A stretch of 64,000 nucleotides of DNA from assembly GCA_902625715.1 (NCBI GenBank), contig CACOCP010000003.1, forward strand, positions 46,056 to 110,055, read 5' to 3'. How positions within the stretch are numbered: position 1 is the first letter of the stretch; each line of letters starts with the position of its first letter. The notes under the pieces are model-generated. The model did not search any database and had not been told where the DNA came from. It saw only the letters and a program-made list of their open reading frames with translations. Source of the stretch: an uncultured Pelagibacteraceae bacterium (GTDB lineage Bacteria > Pseudomonadota > Alphaproteobacteria > Pelagibacterales > Pelagibacteraceae). Made by a program: the position numbers and the translations under genes. Below are positions 19,800 to 30,556 of the stretch, piece after piece.

Positions 19800-19806
19800 G
19801 GATAAT

Positions 19807-20058
19807 ATGATGGCAAAAAAAGCAAAAGAACTAGCGATCCATGACAAAGATACAGGGTCTTCTGAAGTTCAGGTTGCTCAGTTGACAGATAAAATTGAGA
19901 ACCTATCAAAACATATTAAACAGTTTAAGAAAGATAAACACTCATCAGTAGGTTTATTGAGAGCTGTTAATAGAAGGAAGAAATTATTGGACTATTTAAA
20001 GAAAAATAAAATCGAGTCTTATAAGGAAGTAATATCAAAACTAAATCTAAGGAAGTAA
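19807..20058 (+). CDS. rpsO: Small subunit ribosomal protein S15
   Basis: Primary 16S rRNA-binding protein of the platform. It is 83 residues, slightly shorter than the usual 88-89 because the first helix is trimmed (MMAKKAKELAIHDKDTGSSEVQ). The S15 signature is clear: TGSSEVQVAQLTDKI, KKDKHSSVGLLRAVNRRKKLLDYL. A Shine-Dalgarno AAGGAT precedes two adjacent ATGs (19807 and 19810); either could be the start. The rpsO-pnp pair is a classic order in which S15 and PNPase are co-transcribed. Confidence 0.96.
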   Translation: MMAKKAKELAIHDKDTGSSEVQVAQLTDKIENLSKHIKQFKKDKHSSVGLLRAVNRRKKLLDYLKKNKIESYKEVISKLNLRK

Positions 20059-20069
20059 GTAGGAAATAA

Positions 20070-22142
20070 ATGTTTAAGGTAGTAAAGAAAGAAATAGAAG
20101 TAGCAGGAAAAAAGATAAGTTTAGAAACAGGAAAAATAGCAAGACAAGCAGATGGTGCAATTATTGCACAATGTGGTGAAACGGTTGTATTAGCGACAGC
20201 TGTTGGGGCAAAAAAAGTAAATCCAGATGTAGATTACTTTCCTTTATCAGTAAATTATCAAGAAAAATATTATGCAGCAGGAAAAATTCCTGGTGGATAT
20301 TTTAAAAGAGAAGCTAGGCCAACAGAGAGTGAAACATTAATCTCAAGATTAATTGACAGACCGATCAGACCTTTGTTTCCAGATGAATTCAAAAATGAAG
20401 TACAAGTGCTTCCAACTGTAATTTCTTATGATAAAGAAAATGAAGCAGATATTTTATCAATTATTGCTTCATCAGCAGCTCTAGCAATCTCAGGCATGCC
20501 ATTTTTAGGTCCTGTTGGGGCATCTAGAGTTGGTTTTATAGATGGAAAATATGTTTTAAATCCATCTAAAGTTGAACTCAAAAATTCAAAATTAGATCTA
20601 GTTGTAGCAGGAACTAAGGATGCGGTTTTAATGGTAGAGTCCGAGGCAAATGGTTTAACAGAGGAAGAAATGTTAAATGCTGTAAAATTTGGTCACGAAG
20701 GCTTTGTGCCAGTTATTCAAATGATAGAGGATTTAGCCAAAGAATGTAGAAAAGAGGAATGGGTTGTTGAGAAGAAGGATCTTTCTGAGGTTAAGAAAAA
20801 ACTAGAAGATGAATTTACAGCAGATCTTACGAAGGCATTTTCAATTAGAGATAAGCAGGAAAGATCAAATATGATCTCAGAAATAACTGATAAAGCTAAA
20901 AAACTGTATGAAGAAAATGAAAATTATACTGACTTAGATGTAAACTCACAGCTTAAAAATATTGAAAAAACAATCGTTAGAACTGACATATTAAAAAATA
21001 AAAATCGTATTGATGGAAGAGGTTTAGCAGATGTTAGACCAATAATGTGTGAGGTGGGAATTCTTCCAAGAGTTCATGGATCAGCATTATTTACAAGAGG
21101 AGAAACACAAGCAATTGTTACTACTACCCTTGGTACATCTGATGATGAACAAAAAATTGAAAGTTTAGATGGATTACAAAAAGAAAGATTCATGCTTCAC
21201 TACAACTTTCCACCTTTTTCAGTTGGAGAAACTGGAAGAATTGGAACAGGCAGAAGAGAAATTGGCCATGGAAAACTTGCTTGGAGAGCAATAAATTCAT
21301 CATTACCATCAAAGGAAAGTTTCCCATATACTTTTAGAATAGTTTCTGAGATTACAGAGTCTAATGGTTCTTCTTCAATGGCAACTGTTTGTGGAACATC
21401 ATTAGCGTTAATGGATGCTGGAGTTCCTATAAAAGAACCTGTTGCAGGGATCGCAATGGGATTAATCAAAGAAGGTGATGATTTTAGTGTTTTATCTGAC
21501 ATTCTAGGTGATGAAGATCATCTAGGAGATATGGACTTTAAAGTTGCCGGAACAAAAGATGGAATAACTTCTCTTCAAATGGATATAAAAATTACTGGTA
21601 TCACATTTGAAATAATGGAGCAGGCTTTAAATCAAGCAAAAGATGGAAGAATTCATATCTTAGGTGAAATGAACAAAGCACTCTCTAAATCAAGAGATGA
21701 TGTTGGAAAACACACTCCAAAAATGGAAAAAATATCTGTAGATAAAAAAGATATTGCAACTGTTATTGGAAAAGGTGGAGCAACAATTAGAGAAATTGTT
21801 GAGGTATCAGGCGCTAAAGTTGATATAAATGATGAAGGTGAAGTCACTGTTGCAGCTCCAGATGAAGAGTCAAGAAACAAAGCAATGCAGATGATTAAAG
21901 ATCTAACTGCAAAAGCTGAACTAAATAAAATTTATAACGGAAAAGTAATGAAAATTATGGAGTTTGGTGCATTTGTAAATTTCTTGGGTAAACAAGATGG
22001 CCTTGTCCATATTTCAGAGCTAGCTGACAAGAGAGTTGCTAAAGTTACTGATGTTGTGAAGGAAGGTGATCAAGTAAAGGTAAAAGTCATTGGATTTGAT
22101 AGAGGAAAAGTTAAACTTTCAATTAAACAAGCTGCCCTCTAA
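20070..22142 (+). CDS. pnp: Polyribonucleotide nucleotidyltransferase (PNPase)
   Basis: Phosphorolytic 3'-5' exoribonuclease that forms a trimer and a degradosome component. The 690 residues carry two RNase PH domains (about 10-220 and 310-540; [20 protein letters not shown] in the second), a KH domain ([13 protein letters not shown] near 563) and an S1 domain ([20 protein letters not shown] near 628). It follows rpsO by 11 bases. A tiny membrane-protein ORF begins 6 bases after the stop. Confidence 0.97.
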   Translation: MFKVVKKEIEVAGKKISLETGKIARQADGAIIAQCGETVVLATAVGAKKVNPDVDYFPLSVNYQEKYYAAGKIPGGYFKREARPTESETLISRLIDRPIRPLFPDEFKNEVQVLPTVISYDKENEADILSIIASSAALAISGMPFLGPVGASRVGFIDGKYVLNPSKVELKNSKLDLVVAGTKDAVLMVESEANGLTEEEMLNAVKFGHEGFVPVIQMIEDLAKECRKEEWVVEKKDLSEVKKKLEDEFTADLTKAFSIRDKQERSNMISEITDKAKKLYEENENYTDLDVNSQLKNIEKTIVRTDILKNKNRIDGRGLADVRPIMCEVGILPRVHGSALFTRGETQAIVTTTLGTSDDEQKIESLDGLQKERFMLHYNFPPFSVGETGRIGTGRREIGHGKLAWRAINSSLPSKESFPYTFRIVSEITESNGSSSMATVCGTSLALMDAGVPIKEPVAGIAMGLIKEGDDFSVLSDILGDEDHLGDMDFKVAGTKDGITSLQMDIKITGITFEIMEQALNQAKDGRIHILGEMNKALSKSRDDVGKHTPKMEKISVDKKDIATVIGKGGATIREIVEVSGAKVDINDEGEVTVAAPDEESRNKAMQMIKDLTAKAELNKIYNGKVMKIMEFGAFVNFLGKQDGLVHISELADKRVAKVTDVVKEGDQVKVKVIGFDRGKVKLSIKQAAL

Positions 22143-22147
22143 TAAGT

Positions 22148-22297
22148 ATGTTTTATTTAAACAAAATTAAAGAAAGTCTATTAAAAAATAAGTATGGAAA
22201 ATTCATGATTGTTGGCGCGTTTACTTTCTTTTTTTTGAAAGGATTAGTTTGGTTAGGTATTTTTATTTTAGTTGGCTTTGGAGTATTAAATTATTAG
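22148..22297 (+). CDS. Small single-pass membrane protein, 49 residues
   Basis: Not in the ORF track. The ATG at 22148 opens a 49-codon frame directly after pnp: a charged N-terminus (FYLNKIKESLLKNKYGKF) followed by a long hydrophobic stretch (MIVGAFTFFFLKGLVWLGIFILVGFGVLNY), i.e. one or two short membrane segments. I do not recognise a family with certainty. The 5-base spacing to pnp and the charged-then-hydrophobic organisation make it more likely real than chance, although no strong Shine-Dalgarno is visible. It would be the last gene of the nusA-pnp operon, upstream of the hairpin at 22311. Confidence 0.6.
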   Translation: MFYLNKIKESLLKNKYGKFMIVGAFTFFFLKGLVWLGIFILVGFGVLNY

Positions 22298-22310
22298 ATA
22301 ATAATTATGC

Positions 22311-22361
22311 TAGTAAAATCTGGGGCACCTGGCAACAGGATGCCTCTAAAAAGTTTTACTA
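22311..22361 (+). terminator. Nested hairpin with GCAA tetraloop between convergent genes
   Basis: TAGTAAAA (22311-22318) pairs with TTTTACTA (22354-22361). Inside, GGGGCA (22322-22327) pairs with TGCCTC (22341-22346, one G-U), and CCTG/CAGG close a GCAA tetraloop (22328-22339). It lies between the rightward pnp cluster and the leftward fabA-fabB-fabI cluster. It is probably a bidirectional terminator or a 3'-end stabilising structure. No long T-run follows, so terminator function is inferred. Confidence 0.5.
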
Positions 22362-22365
22362 AATT

Positions 22366-23151
22366 TTAGGAAATATTTTTGGGATCTGGCATCCCTACTT
22401 TATTGTACCCAGCATCTACATAGTGAATTTCACCAGTAACACCACCTGCAAGATCACTTAGCAGGTATAGAGCAGAATTTCCAACATCATGAATATCTAC
22501 GTTTCTTTTTAAAAATGAATGATCTTCGTTCCATTTATACAAAAATTTTGCATCCCCGATAGCTGATGCAGCTAATGTTTTAATAGGTCCTGCACTAATA
22601 GCATTAACTCTTATTTTTTTGGCTCCCAAATCTCTTGCTAAGTATTTTACACTAGATTCTAGTGCAGCTTTACAAACTCCCATAACATTATAATTAGGAA
22701 TAGCTTTATTTGCCTCATAGCTCAATGTGATCATGCTTCCTTTGGAATTCATTATCTTTGATGCCTCTCTAGCAACTTCTGTAAATGAGAAGCATGATAT
22801 AAGCATACTTCTTTGAAAGTTTTCTCTTGTTGTATTTAAATATTCACCGGAAAGTTCAGATTTGTCTGAAAAAGCTATTGCATGGACTACAAAATCGATC
22901 TCGCCCCAACTAGATTTTACATCTTCAAATAATTTTACTACATCCTCTTTTTTTTCGACATCACAGCTAAAAGTTACATTTGAATTTAGTTTTTCAGCTA
23001 AAGGTATAACCCTTTTTTTCAAAGCATCACCCAGATAAGTAAATGCTAGCTCGGCTCCTGCTTCTGATAGTTTTTGTGAAATACCCCAAGCAATGGATCT
23101 TTCATTTGCAACACCCATGATCAACCCTTTTTTGCCTTTCATTAAACTCAT
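22366..23151 (-). CDS. fabI: Enoyl-[acyl-carrier-protein] reductase (NADH) FabI
   Basis: Last reductive step of type II fatty-acid elongation. The 261-residue SDR-type protein begins LMKGKKGLIMGVANERSIAWGI (FabI nucleotide-binding variant) and has the catalytic pair in NYNVMGVCKAALE (Tyr-x6-Lys), with the downstream GPIKTLAA loop. It is the third gene of fabA-fabB-fabI with a 3-base gap from fabB. This cluster divergent from irr is typical of alphaproteobacteria. Confidence 0.96.
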   Translation of the reverse strand: MSLMKGKKGLIMGVANERSIAWGISQKLSEAGAELAFTYLGDALKKRVIPLAEKLNSNVTFSCDVEKKEDVVKLFEDVKSSWGEIDFVVHAIAFSDKSELSGEYLNTTRENFQRSMLISCFSFTEVAREASKIMNSKGSMITLSYEANKAIPNYNVMGVCKAALESSVKYLARDLGAKKIRVNAISAGPIKTLAASAIGDAKFLYKWNEDHSFLKRNVDIHDVGNSALYLLSDLAGGVTGEIHYVDAGYNKVGMPDPKNIS

Positions 23152-23154
23152 AGA

Positions 23155-24366
23155 TTAAACCTTCTCAAATATTAAAGTAGCGTTCGTTCCACCAAATCCA
23201 AAACTGTTTGACATTACTGAGTTAAGAGAAACATCTTTTTCTGTTTGGGTAACAATCGGATATTTTTTTGCATCCTCATCCATATCATTAATATTTGCAG
23301 ATGCTGTAATGAAACTATTTTTCATCATAATTAAACTGTAAATTGCCTCATGAACTGAAGCTGCACCTAATGGATGACCAGATAAAGATTTTGTAGAACT
23401 TATTTTTGGAATACCTTCACCAAATGCATCGCCTACCGCATTTAATTCAGTAATATCTCCAACAGGAGTTGAGGTTCCGTGTGTATTGATATAATCAATT
23501 TTATTTTTCGATGTTGATAAAGCCATTTTCATACATCTAACAGCACCTTCTCCAGATGGTGCAACCATATCATATCCATCAGAACTTGCCCCATACCCAG
23601 TTAGTTCAGCATAAATTTTTGCACCTCTTGCTTTTGCGTGTTCGTATTCTTCCATTACTAATACACCTGCTCCTCCAGCAATTACAAAACCATCTCTTGT
23701 TTTATCATATGCTCTAGATGCTTTTTCTGGAGTATCATTATATTTTGAGGATAGTGCAGTCATGGCATCAAACATTGCTGTCATAGCCCAATGTAATTCC
23801 TCACTGCCTCCGGCAAAAACAATATCTTGTTTACCCATTTGAATTAATTCACTTGCATGACCAATACAATGTCCGCTCGTAGCACATGCTGAACTCATTG
23901 TGTAATTCATACCTTTTATTTTAAATGGTACAGCAAGAGTTGCAGATGCAGTACTTGCCATTGTTCTTGGAACAATAAATGGACCCATTAATTTTGGAGT
24001 TTTTGCTCTTGTTTTATCAACTGACAAAACGACGTTCTCAATTGAAGGACCTCCCGATCCCATAACAATTCCTGTCTTAAAGTTACTTACATCTTTTTCT
24101 TCAAGACCAGAATCTGTAATTGCTTCTTTCATTGCGATGTAATTATATGCAGAACCGGATCCCATGAAACGGATTGTTTTTCTATCAACATGATCTTGAA
24201 GTTTAATGTTTGGTTTACCATGAACGTGACTTCTAAGGTTATGTTCTTTATATTCTTCTGAAAATGAAATTCCTGATCTTGAATTTAATAACGATTGATG
24301 AACTTCATCTTGATTATTTCCTAAACAAGAGACAATACCAATTCCTGTAATAACTACTCTTCTCAT
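23155..24366 (-). CDS. fabB: 3-oxoacyl-[acyl-carrier-protein] synthase I FabB
   Basis: Condensing enzyme that elongates the unsaturated acyl-ACP made by FabA. The 403-residue thiolase-fold protein shows the nucleophile region [14 protein letters not shown] near 160, the first His in [11 protein letters not shown] near 295 and the second in [13 protein letters not shown] near 330, giving the Cys-His-His triad. Linkage to fabA favours FabB over FabF. The ATG shares one base with the fabA stop. Confidence 0.95.
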   Translation of the reverse strand: MRRVVITGIGIVSCLGNNQDEVHQSLLNSRSGISFSEEYKEHNLRSHVHGKPNIKLQDHVDRKTIRFMGSGSAYNYIAMKEAITDSGLEEKDVSNFKTGIVMGSGGPSIENVVLSVDKTRAKTPKLMGPFIVPRTMASTASATLAVPFKIKGMNYTMSSACATSGHCIGHASELIQMGKQDIVFAGGSEELHWAMTAMFDAMTALSSKYNDTPEKASRAYDKTRDGFVIAGGAGVLVMEEYEHAKARGAKIYAELTGYGASSDGYDMVAPSGEGAVRCMKMALSTSKNKIDYINTHGTSTPVGDITELNAVGDAFGEGIPKISSTKSLSGHPLGAASVHEAIYSLIMMKNSFITASANINDMDEDAKKYPIVTQTEKDVSLNSVMSNSFGFGGTNATLIFEKV

Positions 24367-24866
24367 TATTTGAATAATCCTACTTTTAAGTTTTCTGCTG
24401 AATATATTTTTTTACCGTCCGCACATAAAATACCATTTGCTAGTCCAACAGTTGTTTCGCCTTTAATTAAAATTCTTTTCATGTCTATTTCGTATGTTGC
24501 TATTTTGACGTCTTTAAGAACTTCACCAGTAAATTTTACGGTGCTTACGCCTAATGCTCTTCCTCTACCAGGGTTTCCAAGCCATCCTAAATAAAAACCA
24601 ACTAGCTGCCACATTGCATCTAAACCTAAGCAACCAGGCATAACAGGGTCCTCTTTAAAATGACAATCAAAAAACCATAAATCTTCTTTAATATCAAGTT
24701 CAGCTTTAATTAATCCTTTTTTAAAAACACCTTTAGTTTCATATATTTCTGAAATTCTATCAAACATTAACATTGGTGGAGATGGTAATTTTGCATTGCC
24801 AGGTCCAAAAAGTTCACCATTTGCACAGTGAATTAACTCATTATAGTTAAACGAGTTTTTTTTCAT
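24366..24866 (-). CDS. fabA: 3-hydroxydecanoyl-ACP dehydratase/isomerase FabA
   Basis: Introduces the double bond at the C10 stage for anaerobic-type unsaturated fatty acid synthesis. The 166-residue hot-dog protein shows [12 protein letters not shown] near 28, the catalytic His in [18 protein letters not shown] near 73 and the Asp in GLDAMWQL. It is the first gene of the fab operon. Its promoter must lie in the 70 bases shared with irr. A TATAAT on the minus strand (24901-24896) is a plausible -10, and the Irr-type palindrome covers the place where its -35 would be. Confidence 0.96.
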   Translation of the reverse strand: MKKNSFNYNELIHCANGELFGPGNAKLPSPPMLMFDRISEIYETKGVFKKGLIKAELDIKEDLWFFDCHFKEDPVMPGCLGLDAMWQLVGFYLGWLGNPGRGRALGVSTVKFTGEVLKDVKIATYEIDMKRILIKGETTVGLANGILCADGKKIYSAENLKVGLFK

Positions 24867-24913
24867 AATTTTAATCTTCTACTTGATTTAACATGATTAT
24901 AATATACTTATAG

Positions 24914-24930
24914 TTTAGAATTATTATAAA
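24914..24930. promoter_or_regulatory. Irr-type operator (ICE-box-like palindrome) between fabA and irr
   Basis: TTTAGAATTATTATAAA is an inverted repeat TTTAGAA-N3-TTATAAA with one mismatch from perfect symmetry. It closely resembles the iron-control element bound by alphaproteobacterial Irr (TTTAGAA..TTCTAAA type). It differs at one central base from the element upstream of katG. It lies 7 bases before the irr ATG and overlaps a TATAAA hexamer (24925-24930), so occupancy should block irr transcription; it could also affect fabA. Confidence 0.7.
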
Positions 24931-24936
24931 TTATAC

Positions 24937-25350
24937 ATGCCAAAAACCAGTAATTTTATAAATAAACTTCGAAACTCAGGCTTAAGACCAACAAAACAGA
25001 GAATTAAAATCTGCGAAGTCTTATTTAATGAAGAAAAAACATTTCATTTTACAATAAATGATCTAGTAAAAAAAATTAAATCTGAGACAAGCGATAAAAT
25101 ATCTTTGGCTACAGTTTATAATACTGTTCATGCTTTTAGAAAAAAAGAATACCTAAAAGAAATTTCCATAGATTCAAATCAAAGTTACTTTGACACAAAC
25201 ATAAAAGATCATCATCATTTTTTTGATACATCGAAAAATAAATTAATAGATATAGATAATAAAGACGTCGGACCTATAAAAATAAATAAATCTATACCTG
25301 GAAAAAAAATAAAATCAGTTGAAGTTCTAGTAAAAATAGAAGATCAATAA
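24937..25350 (+). CDS. irr: Iron response regulator Irr (Fur superfamily)
   Basis: A 137-residue Fur-family protein with Irr-specific features: LRNSGLRPTKQRIKI near residue 11, ISLATVYNTVHAFRKKEYL near 66 and FDTNIKDHHHFF near 86, where the histidine cluster is the heme/metal-responsive region. Irr is active under iron limitation and represses or activates heme- and iron-related genes. It is divergent from the fab operon, a common arrangement in alphaproteobacteria. There is no Shine-Dalgarno, and the TATAAA hexamer 6 bases upstream suggests a leaderless transcript under self-control. Confidence 0.9.
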   Translation: MPKTSNFINKLRNSGLRPTKQRIKICEVLFNEEKTFHFTINDLVKKIKSETSDKISLATVYNTVHAFRKKEYLKEISIDSNQSYFDTNIKDHHHFFDTSKNKLIDIDNKDVGPIKINKSIPGKKIKSVEVLVKIEDQ

Positions 25351-25376
25351 TCCACATTAAAATCGTTCTAAACTAT

Positions 25377-25405
25377 TTGACATTCTTTTTTAGAATCATT
25401 ATAAA
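25377..25405 (+). promoter_or_regulatory. katG promoter with embedded Irr-type operator
   Basis: A consensus -35 TTGACA (25377-25382), a 17-base spacer and -10 TATAAA (25400-25405) form the clearest sigma70-type promoter in the window. The 17-mer TTTAGAATCATTATAAA (25389-25405) overlaps the spacer and the whole -10. It matches the fabA/irr element at 16 of 17 positions. A regulator bound there would exclude RNA polymerase. Confidence 0.75.
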
Positions 25406-25449
25406 GTAGAGTATCTATTGGTATTTTAGAAAAATTTAAAAGGAGATAA

Positions 25450-27687
<2,238 letters not shown>

Positions 27688-27722
27688 TAAAAAACCAAAA
27701 TTTGATCTTATTAAATTTGCAT

Positions 27723-28172
27723 TTAATTAGTATTTGATCCCCAAATATTTTTTTTGTCAATCCAACCATTAAATTCCTCTGTTTGAATTTTGCACCAATT
27801 ATTTTCACACTTTTTAACAATTAATAATCTTCCTTTATCTATCTTAGCCAACGGTTTTGAAAATTTAGAGGGTTTTTTAAATAATATTTTTTTTTTAAGC
27901 GCTACAAATGATTTGGATTTTCTTAATTGAGAAATATGTATCCAACCACTGTTATTTTTATGATCAATAATCCTTCTAAAATTCTCTTTTTTATCAATTA
28001 CTTTAATTGGTAGTTGAATTTTTTTATAAACAAATTTAATCGGATAATCAAAACTTGGTCCATACCTTACATTTACCTTATCATTTTTAAGCATAAGAAA
28101 CTTGTCATTTGCATAGCCAGATTGAATAAATAATAATATCGAGACCGTTATAAGAATTATCTTTTTAAACAT
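27723..28172 (-). CDS. Exported bacterial SH3-domain protein
   Basis: About 149 residues with an N-terminal signal peptide ([21 protein letters not shown]) and two tandem SH3-like segments: FLMLKNDKVNVRYGPSFDYP to SGWIHISQL, and ILFKKPSKFSKPLAKIDKG to FNGWIDKKNIWG. This matches the alphaproteobacterial SH3/DUF1058 family, small periplasmic proteins probably binding cell wall or other proteins. The track start is TTG; I use the ATG at 28172. It overlaps the upstream MoeB/ThiF-like gene by 16 bases and is the last gene of the ubiE-to-SH3 minus-strand cluster. Biochemical function unknown. Confidence 0.8.
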   Translation of the reverse strand: MFKKIILITVSILLFIQSGYANDKFLMLKNDKVNVRYGPSFDYPIKFVYKKIQLPIKVIDKKENFRRIIDHKNNSGWIHISQLRKSKSFVALKKKILFKKPSKFSKPLAKIDKGRLLIVKKCENNWCKIQTEEFNGWIDKKNIWGSNTN

Positions 28173-28915
28173 GTGCAATTATTTCTTTTTTTAAAATTTA
28201 CTTTTCTAAGTGTAAGATTTAACAAATCCATTATTATAATTTTATTTTTAGAATTATTTTTAATTCCCAGAATAAATTTTAGCGCTTCATTAGCTTGCAT
28301 TGAGCCTATCACATTTGCAATTGGGCCAAGAATTCCCTCGGATTCACAATTTAATATCTCATCTGACGGCATACCTTGGTAGAAACAATTCAAACAGGCA
28401 ATACCTTTTTTTGAAAAATCAAAACAAAATATATGACCATCAAATTTACTTATTGCTCCTATTATTAATTTTTTTTTATATTTTAATGAATATTTGTTAA
28501 GCAAAAATTTAGTAGGAAAGTTGTCTGTTCCATCAACAATTATATCGAATTTTGGTAGAATTTTATCTAAATTTTTATCATTTGCTTTTTCTTTAAAAGT
28601 TTTCAATTTAATTTTGTTATTAATTAATTTAATTTTTTTTTTTATTACCTCTAATTTGTACTTACCTACATCATTAAAATTATAGAGAGTTTGTCTATGT
28701 AAATTGCTATAGTCAACTTTGTCATGTTCAATGACACCTAAAAAACCAACACCTGCTCTAACTAATAAATCAATTACTGGACTACCCAAACCACCCGCAC
28801 CAACCACTAATATTTTTGAATTAAATATTTTTTTTTGTCCAATAATTCCAACATCTTTTAGAACTATTTGCCTTGAATATTTGTTTAGAGTTTTTTTATT
28901 TAGTAAGTTCTTCAT
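28157..28915 (-). CDS. MoeB/ThiF-family adenylyltransferase
   Basis: An E1-like enzyme that adenylates the C-terminal glycine of a ubiquitin-like sulfur carrier (MoaD or ThiS). In 252 residues it shows the ATP-binding [17 protein letters not shown] near 38, [11 protein letters not shown] near 70, [13 protein letters not shown] near 130, and [11 protein letters not shown] near 189, which carries the conserved Cys. Zinc ligands are CLNC near 174 and a C-terminal CTC, tighter than the usual CxxC. There is no rhodanese domain. The stop overlaps the SH3 gene and the start overlaps dut. Sequence alone does not separate MoeB from ThiF. Confidence 0.88.
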   Translation of the reverse strand: MKNLLNKKTLNKYSRQIVLKDVGIIGQKKIFNSKILVVGAGGLGSPVIDLLVRAGVGFLGVIEHDKVDYSNLHRQTLYNFNDVGKYKLEVIKKKIKLINNKIKLKTFKEKANDKNLDKILPKFDIIVDGTDNFPTKFLLNKYSLKYKKKLIIGAISKFDGHIFCFDFSKKGIACLNCFYQGMPSDEILNCESEGILGPIANVIGSMQANEALKFILGIKNNSKNKIIIMDLLNLTLRKVNFKKRNNCTCLKR

Positions 28916-29349
28916 TTACCTGTAGATCCAAAGCCACCAGATCCTCTTAATGTATCGGGCAACTCATCTACTTCATCAAAAGAAGCTTTCAGAACTGGCA
29001 TTAAAACTATTTGTGCTATTCTATCTCCATTATTTACTATAAATTCATCAACTCCATGATTAAATAATATAACTTTTAACTCTCCCCTATAGTCACTATC
29101 AATCGTACCAGGTGTATTGAGTATGCTTATTTGAGACTTTGCTGCTAAACCTGACCGAGGTCTAATTTGTATCTCTGTATCTTTAGGAATAGCTATGGAT
29201 ATTCCAGTTGGTATTAATTCAGAATTATTTGGCTTTATTTTCAAAGATTCTTTTAAAAATGCCATGAGATCCATACCTGATGATCCTTCAGTTTCATATT
29301 GTGGAATTTTGACCTTAGGGTCAAGTTTCTTTATCTTTATTTTGATCAT
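28912..29349 (-). CDS. dut: Deoxyuridine 5'-triphosphate nucleotidohydrolase
   Basis: Hydrolyses dUTP to dUMP, keeping uracil out of DNA and supplying thymidylate synthesis. The 145-residue trimeric-type dUTPase has its five motifs: [10 protein letters not shown] near 23, PRSGLAAK near 66, [13 protein letters not shown] near 79, [10 protein letters not shown] near 107 and the P-loop-like [11 protein letters not shown] at the end. It shares one base with coaBC upstream and overlaps the MoeB-like gene by 4. The coaBC-dut pairing is common in proteobacteria. Confidence 0.96.
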   Translation of the reverse strand: MIKIKIKKLDPKVKIPQYETEGSSGMDLMAFLKESLKIKPNNSELIPTGISIAIPKDTEIQIRPRSGLAAKSQISILNTPGTIDSDYRGELKVILFNHGVDEFIVNNGDRIAQIVLMPVLKASFDEVDELPDTLRGSGGFGSTGK

Positions 29350-30548
29350 TAATTAAGATTTTTAATAACTCTTTCAACTATATTTTCTGCAATTAATGAT
29401 TTATTCATCTTATGTAGTATCTCGTTCTTATTATTTTTATAAAAAATTTTAACTTCATTGTATTCTGAATCAAATCCTATTTCATTATCTGATACATTAT
29501 TAGCAATAATCCAATCACAATTTTTACTACTTAGCTTATCTTTCGCATTTAAATCTAAATTTTCTGTTTCAGCAGCAAAACCTACAGTGAGTTTTGGTCG
29601 TAGTGAATTATGTTTTGAAACAAAAGATAATATATCTGTATTTTTGATCATGCTAAAGTCTAGTTCAGCATTTTTTTTAATTTTTTCTTTATTATATTTT
29701 TTAAATTTATAATCACACACAGCGGCTGAAAAAACAGCAACATCAACCGGAAGGTTTTCTATTGTTTTTTTTAACATTTCTTCTGCAGTTTCAACTTCAA
29801 TAAATTTTATATCCTCCAAAGGCTTTAAGTTTGTTTCTCCTGATATTAATGTTGTTTCAAATCCGTTATCTCTAAATGATTTAGCGATTTCATAACCTTG
29901 CTTTCCACTTGATTTATTTGTTAAATATCTAACTGGATCCAAATACTCCTTGGTAGGACCTGCTGTGACTAAAGCCTTATATTTTTTATTTTTTTGTATA
30001 TTAGATAAGTAATTTTCAATATGGAAAAGGATATCTGATGGTTCGGTCATTTTTCCCTCACCATACTCTCCACATGCCATATCTCCGATCTCTGGACCTA
30101 TTATACTATAACCATATTCCCTTAGTTTAATTATATTTTTTTTATTTGATGGATGATCCCACATTCTTACATTCATCGCTGGTACTATAAAGATTTTTTT
30201 ATTTGATGCTAATAATACAGTGGATGCCAGATCATCTGTTAATCCATTACTCAATTTTGATATTGTATTAGCTGTTGCTGGCACTACAATAATCAAATCC
30301 GCCCATCTTGACAATGAAATATGATCCATTTCACTTTCACTCTCTGAGCTAAATAAATCTTCATATACCTTCCCTTGAGAAAGGGATGTTATCGATAAAG
30401 GTGTTACGAATTCTTTGGCACTTTTAGTAATGATTGTTTTTATTTCTACTTGTTTTTTTTTCAAACCTCTAATTAATTCAAGACTTTTATAAGCAGAAAT
30501 ACCTCCACAAATTACCACAAGTATTTTTTTGTTTGACAAACTATTCAT
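29349..30548 (-). CDS. coaBC: Bifunctional phosphopantothenoylcysteine decarboxylase/synthetase CoaBC
   Basis: Two successive steps of coenzyme A synthesis. The 399 residues comprise an N-terminal flavin-dependent CoaC domain (about 1-180; [30 protein letters not shown], and the active Cys in [13 protein letters not shown]) and a C-terminal CoaB synthetase domain (about 188-399; [30 protein letters not shown]). Length is normal. It sits between ubiB (8-base gap) and dut (1-base overlap). Confidence 0.96.
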   Translation of the reverse strand: MNSLSNKKILVVICGGISAYKSLELIRGLKKKQVEIKTIITKSAKEFVTPLSITSLSQGKVYEDLFSSESESEMDHISLSRWADLIIVVPATANTISKLSNGLTDDLASTVLLASNKKIFIVPAMNVRMWDHPSNKKNIIKLREYGYSIIGPEIGDMACGEYGEGKMTEPSDILFHIENYLSNIQKNKKYKALVTAGPTKEYLDPVRYLTNKSSGKQGYEIAKSFRDNGFETTLISGETNLKPLEDIKFIEVETAEEMLKKTIENLPVDVAVFSAAVCDYKFKKYNKEKIKKNAELDFSMIKNTDILSFVSKHNSLRPKLTVGFAAETENLDLNAKDKLSSKNCDWIIANNVSDNEIGFDSEYNEVKIFYKNNKNEILHKMNKSLIAENIVERVIKNLN

Positions 30549-30556
30549 GCGAGAGA

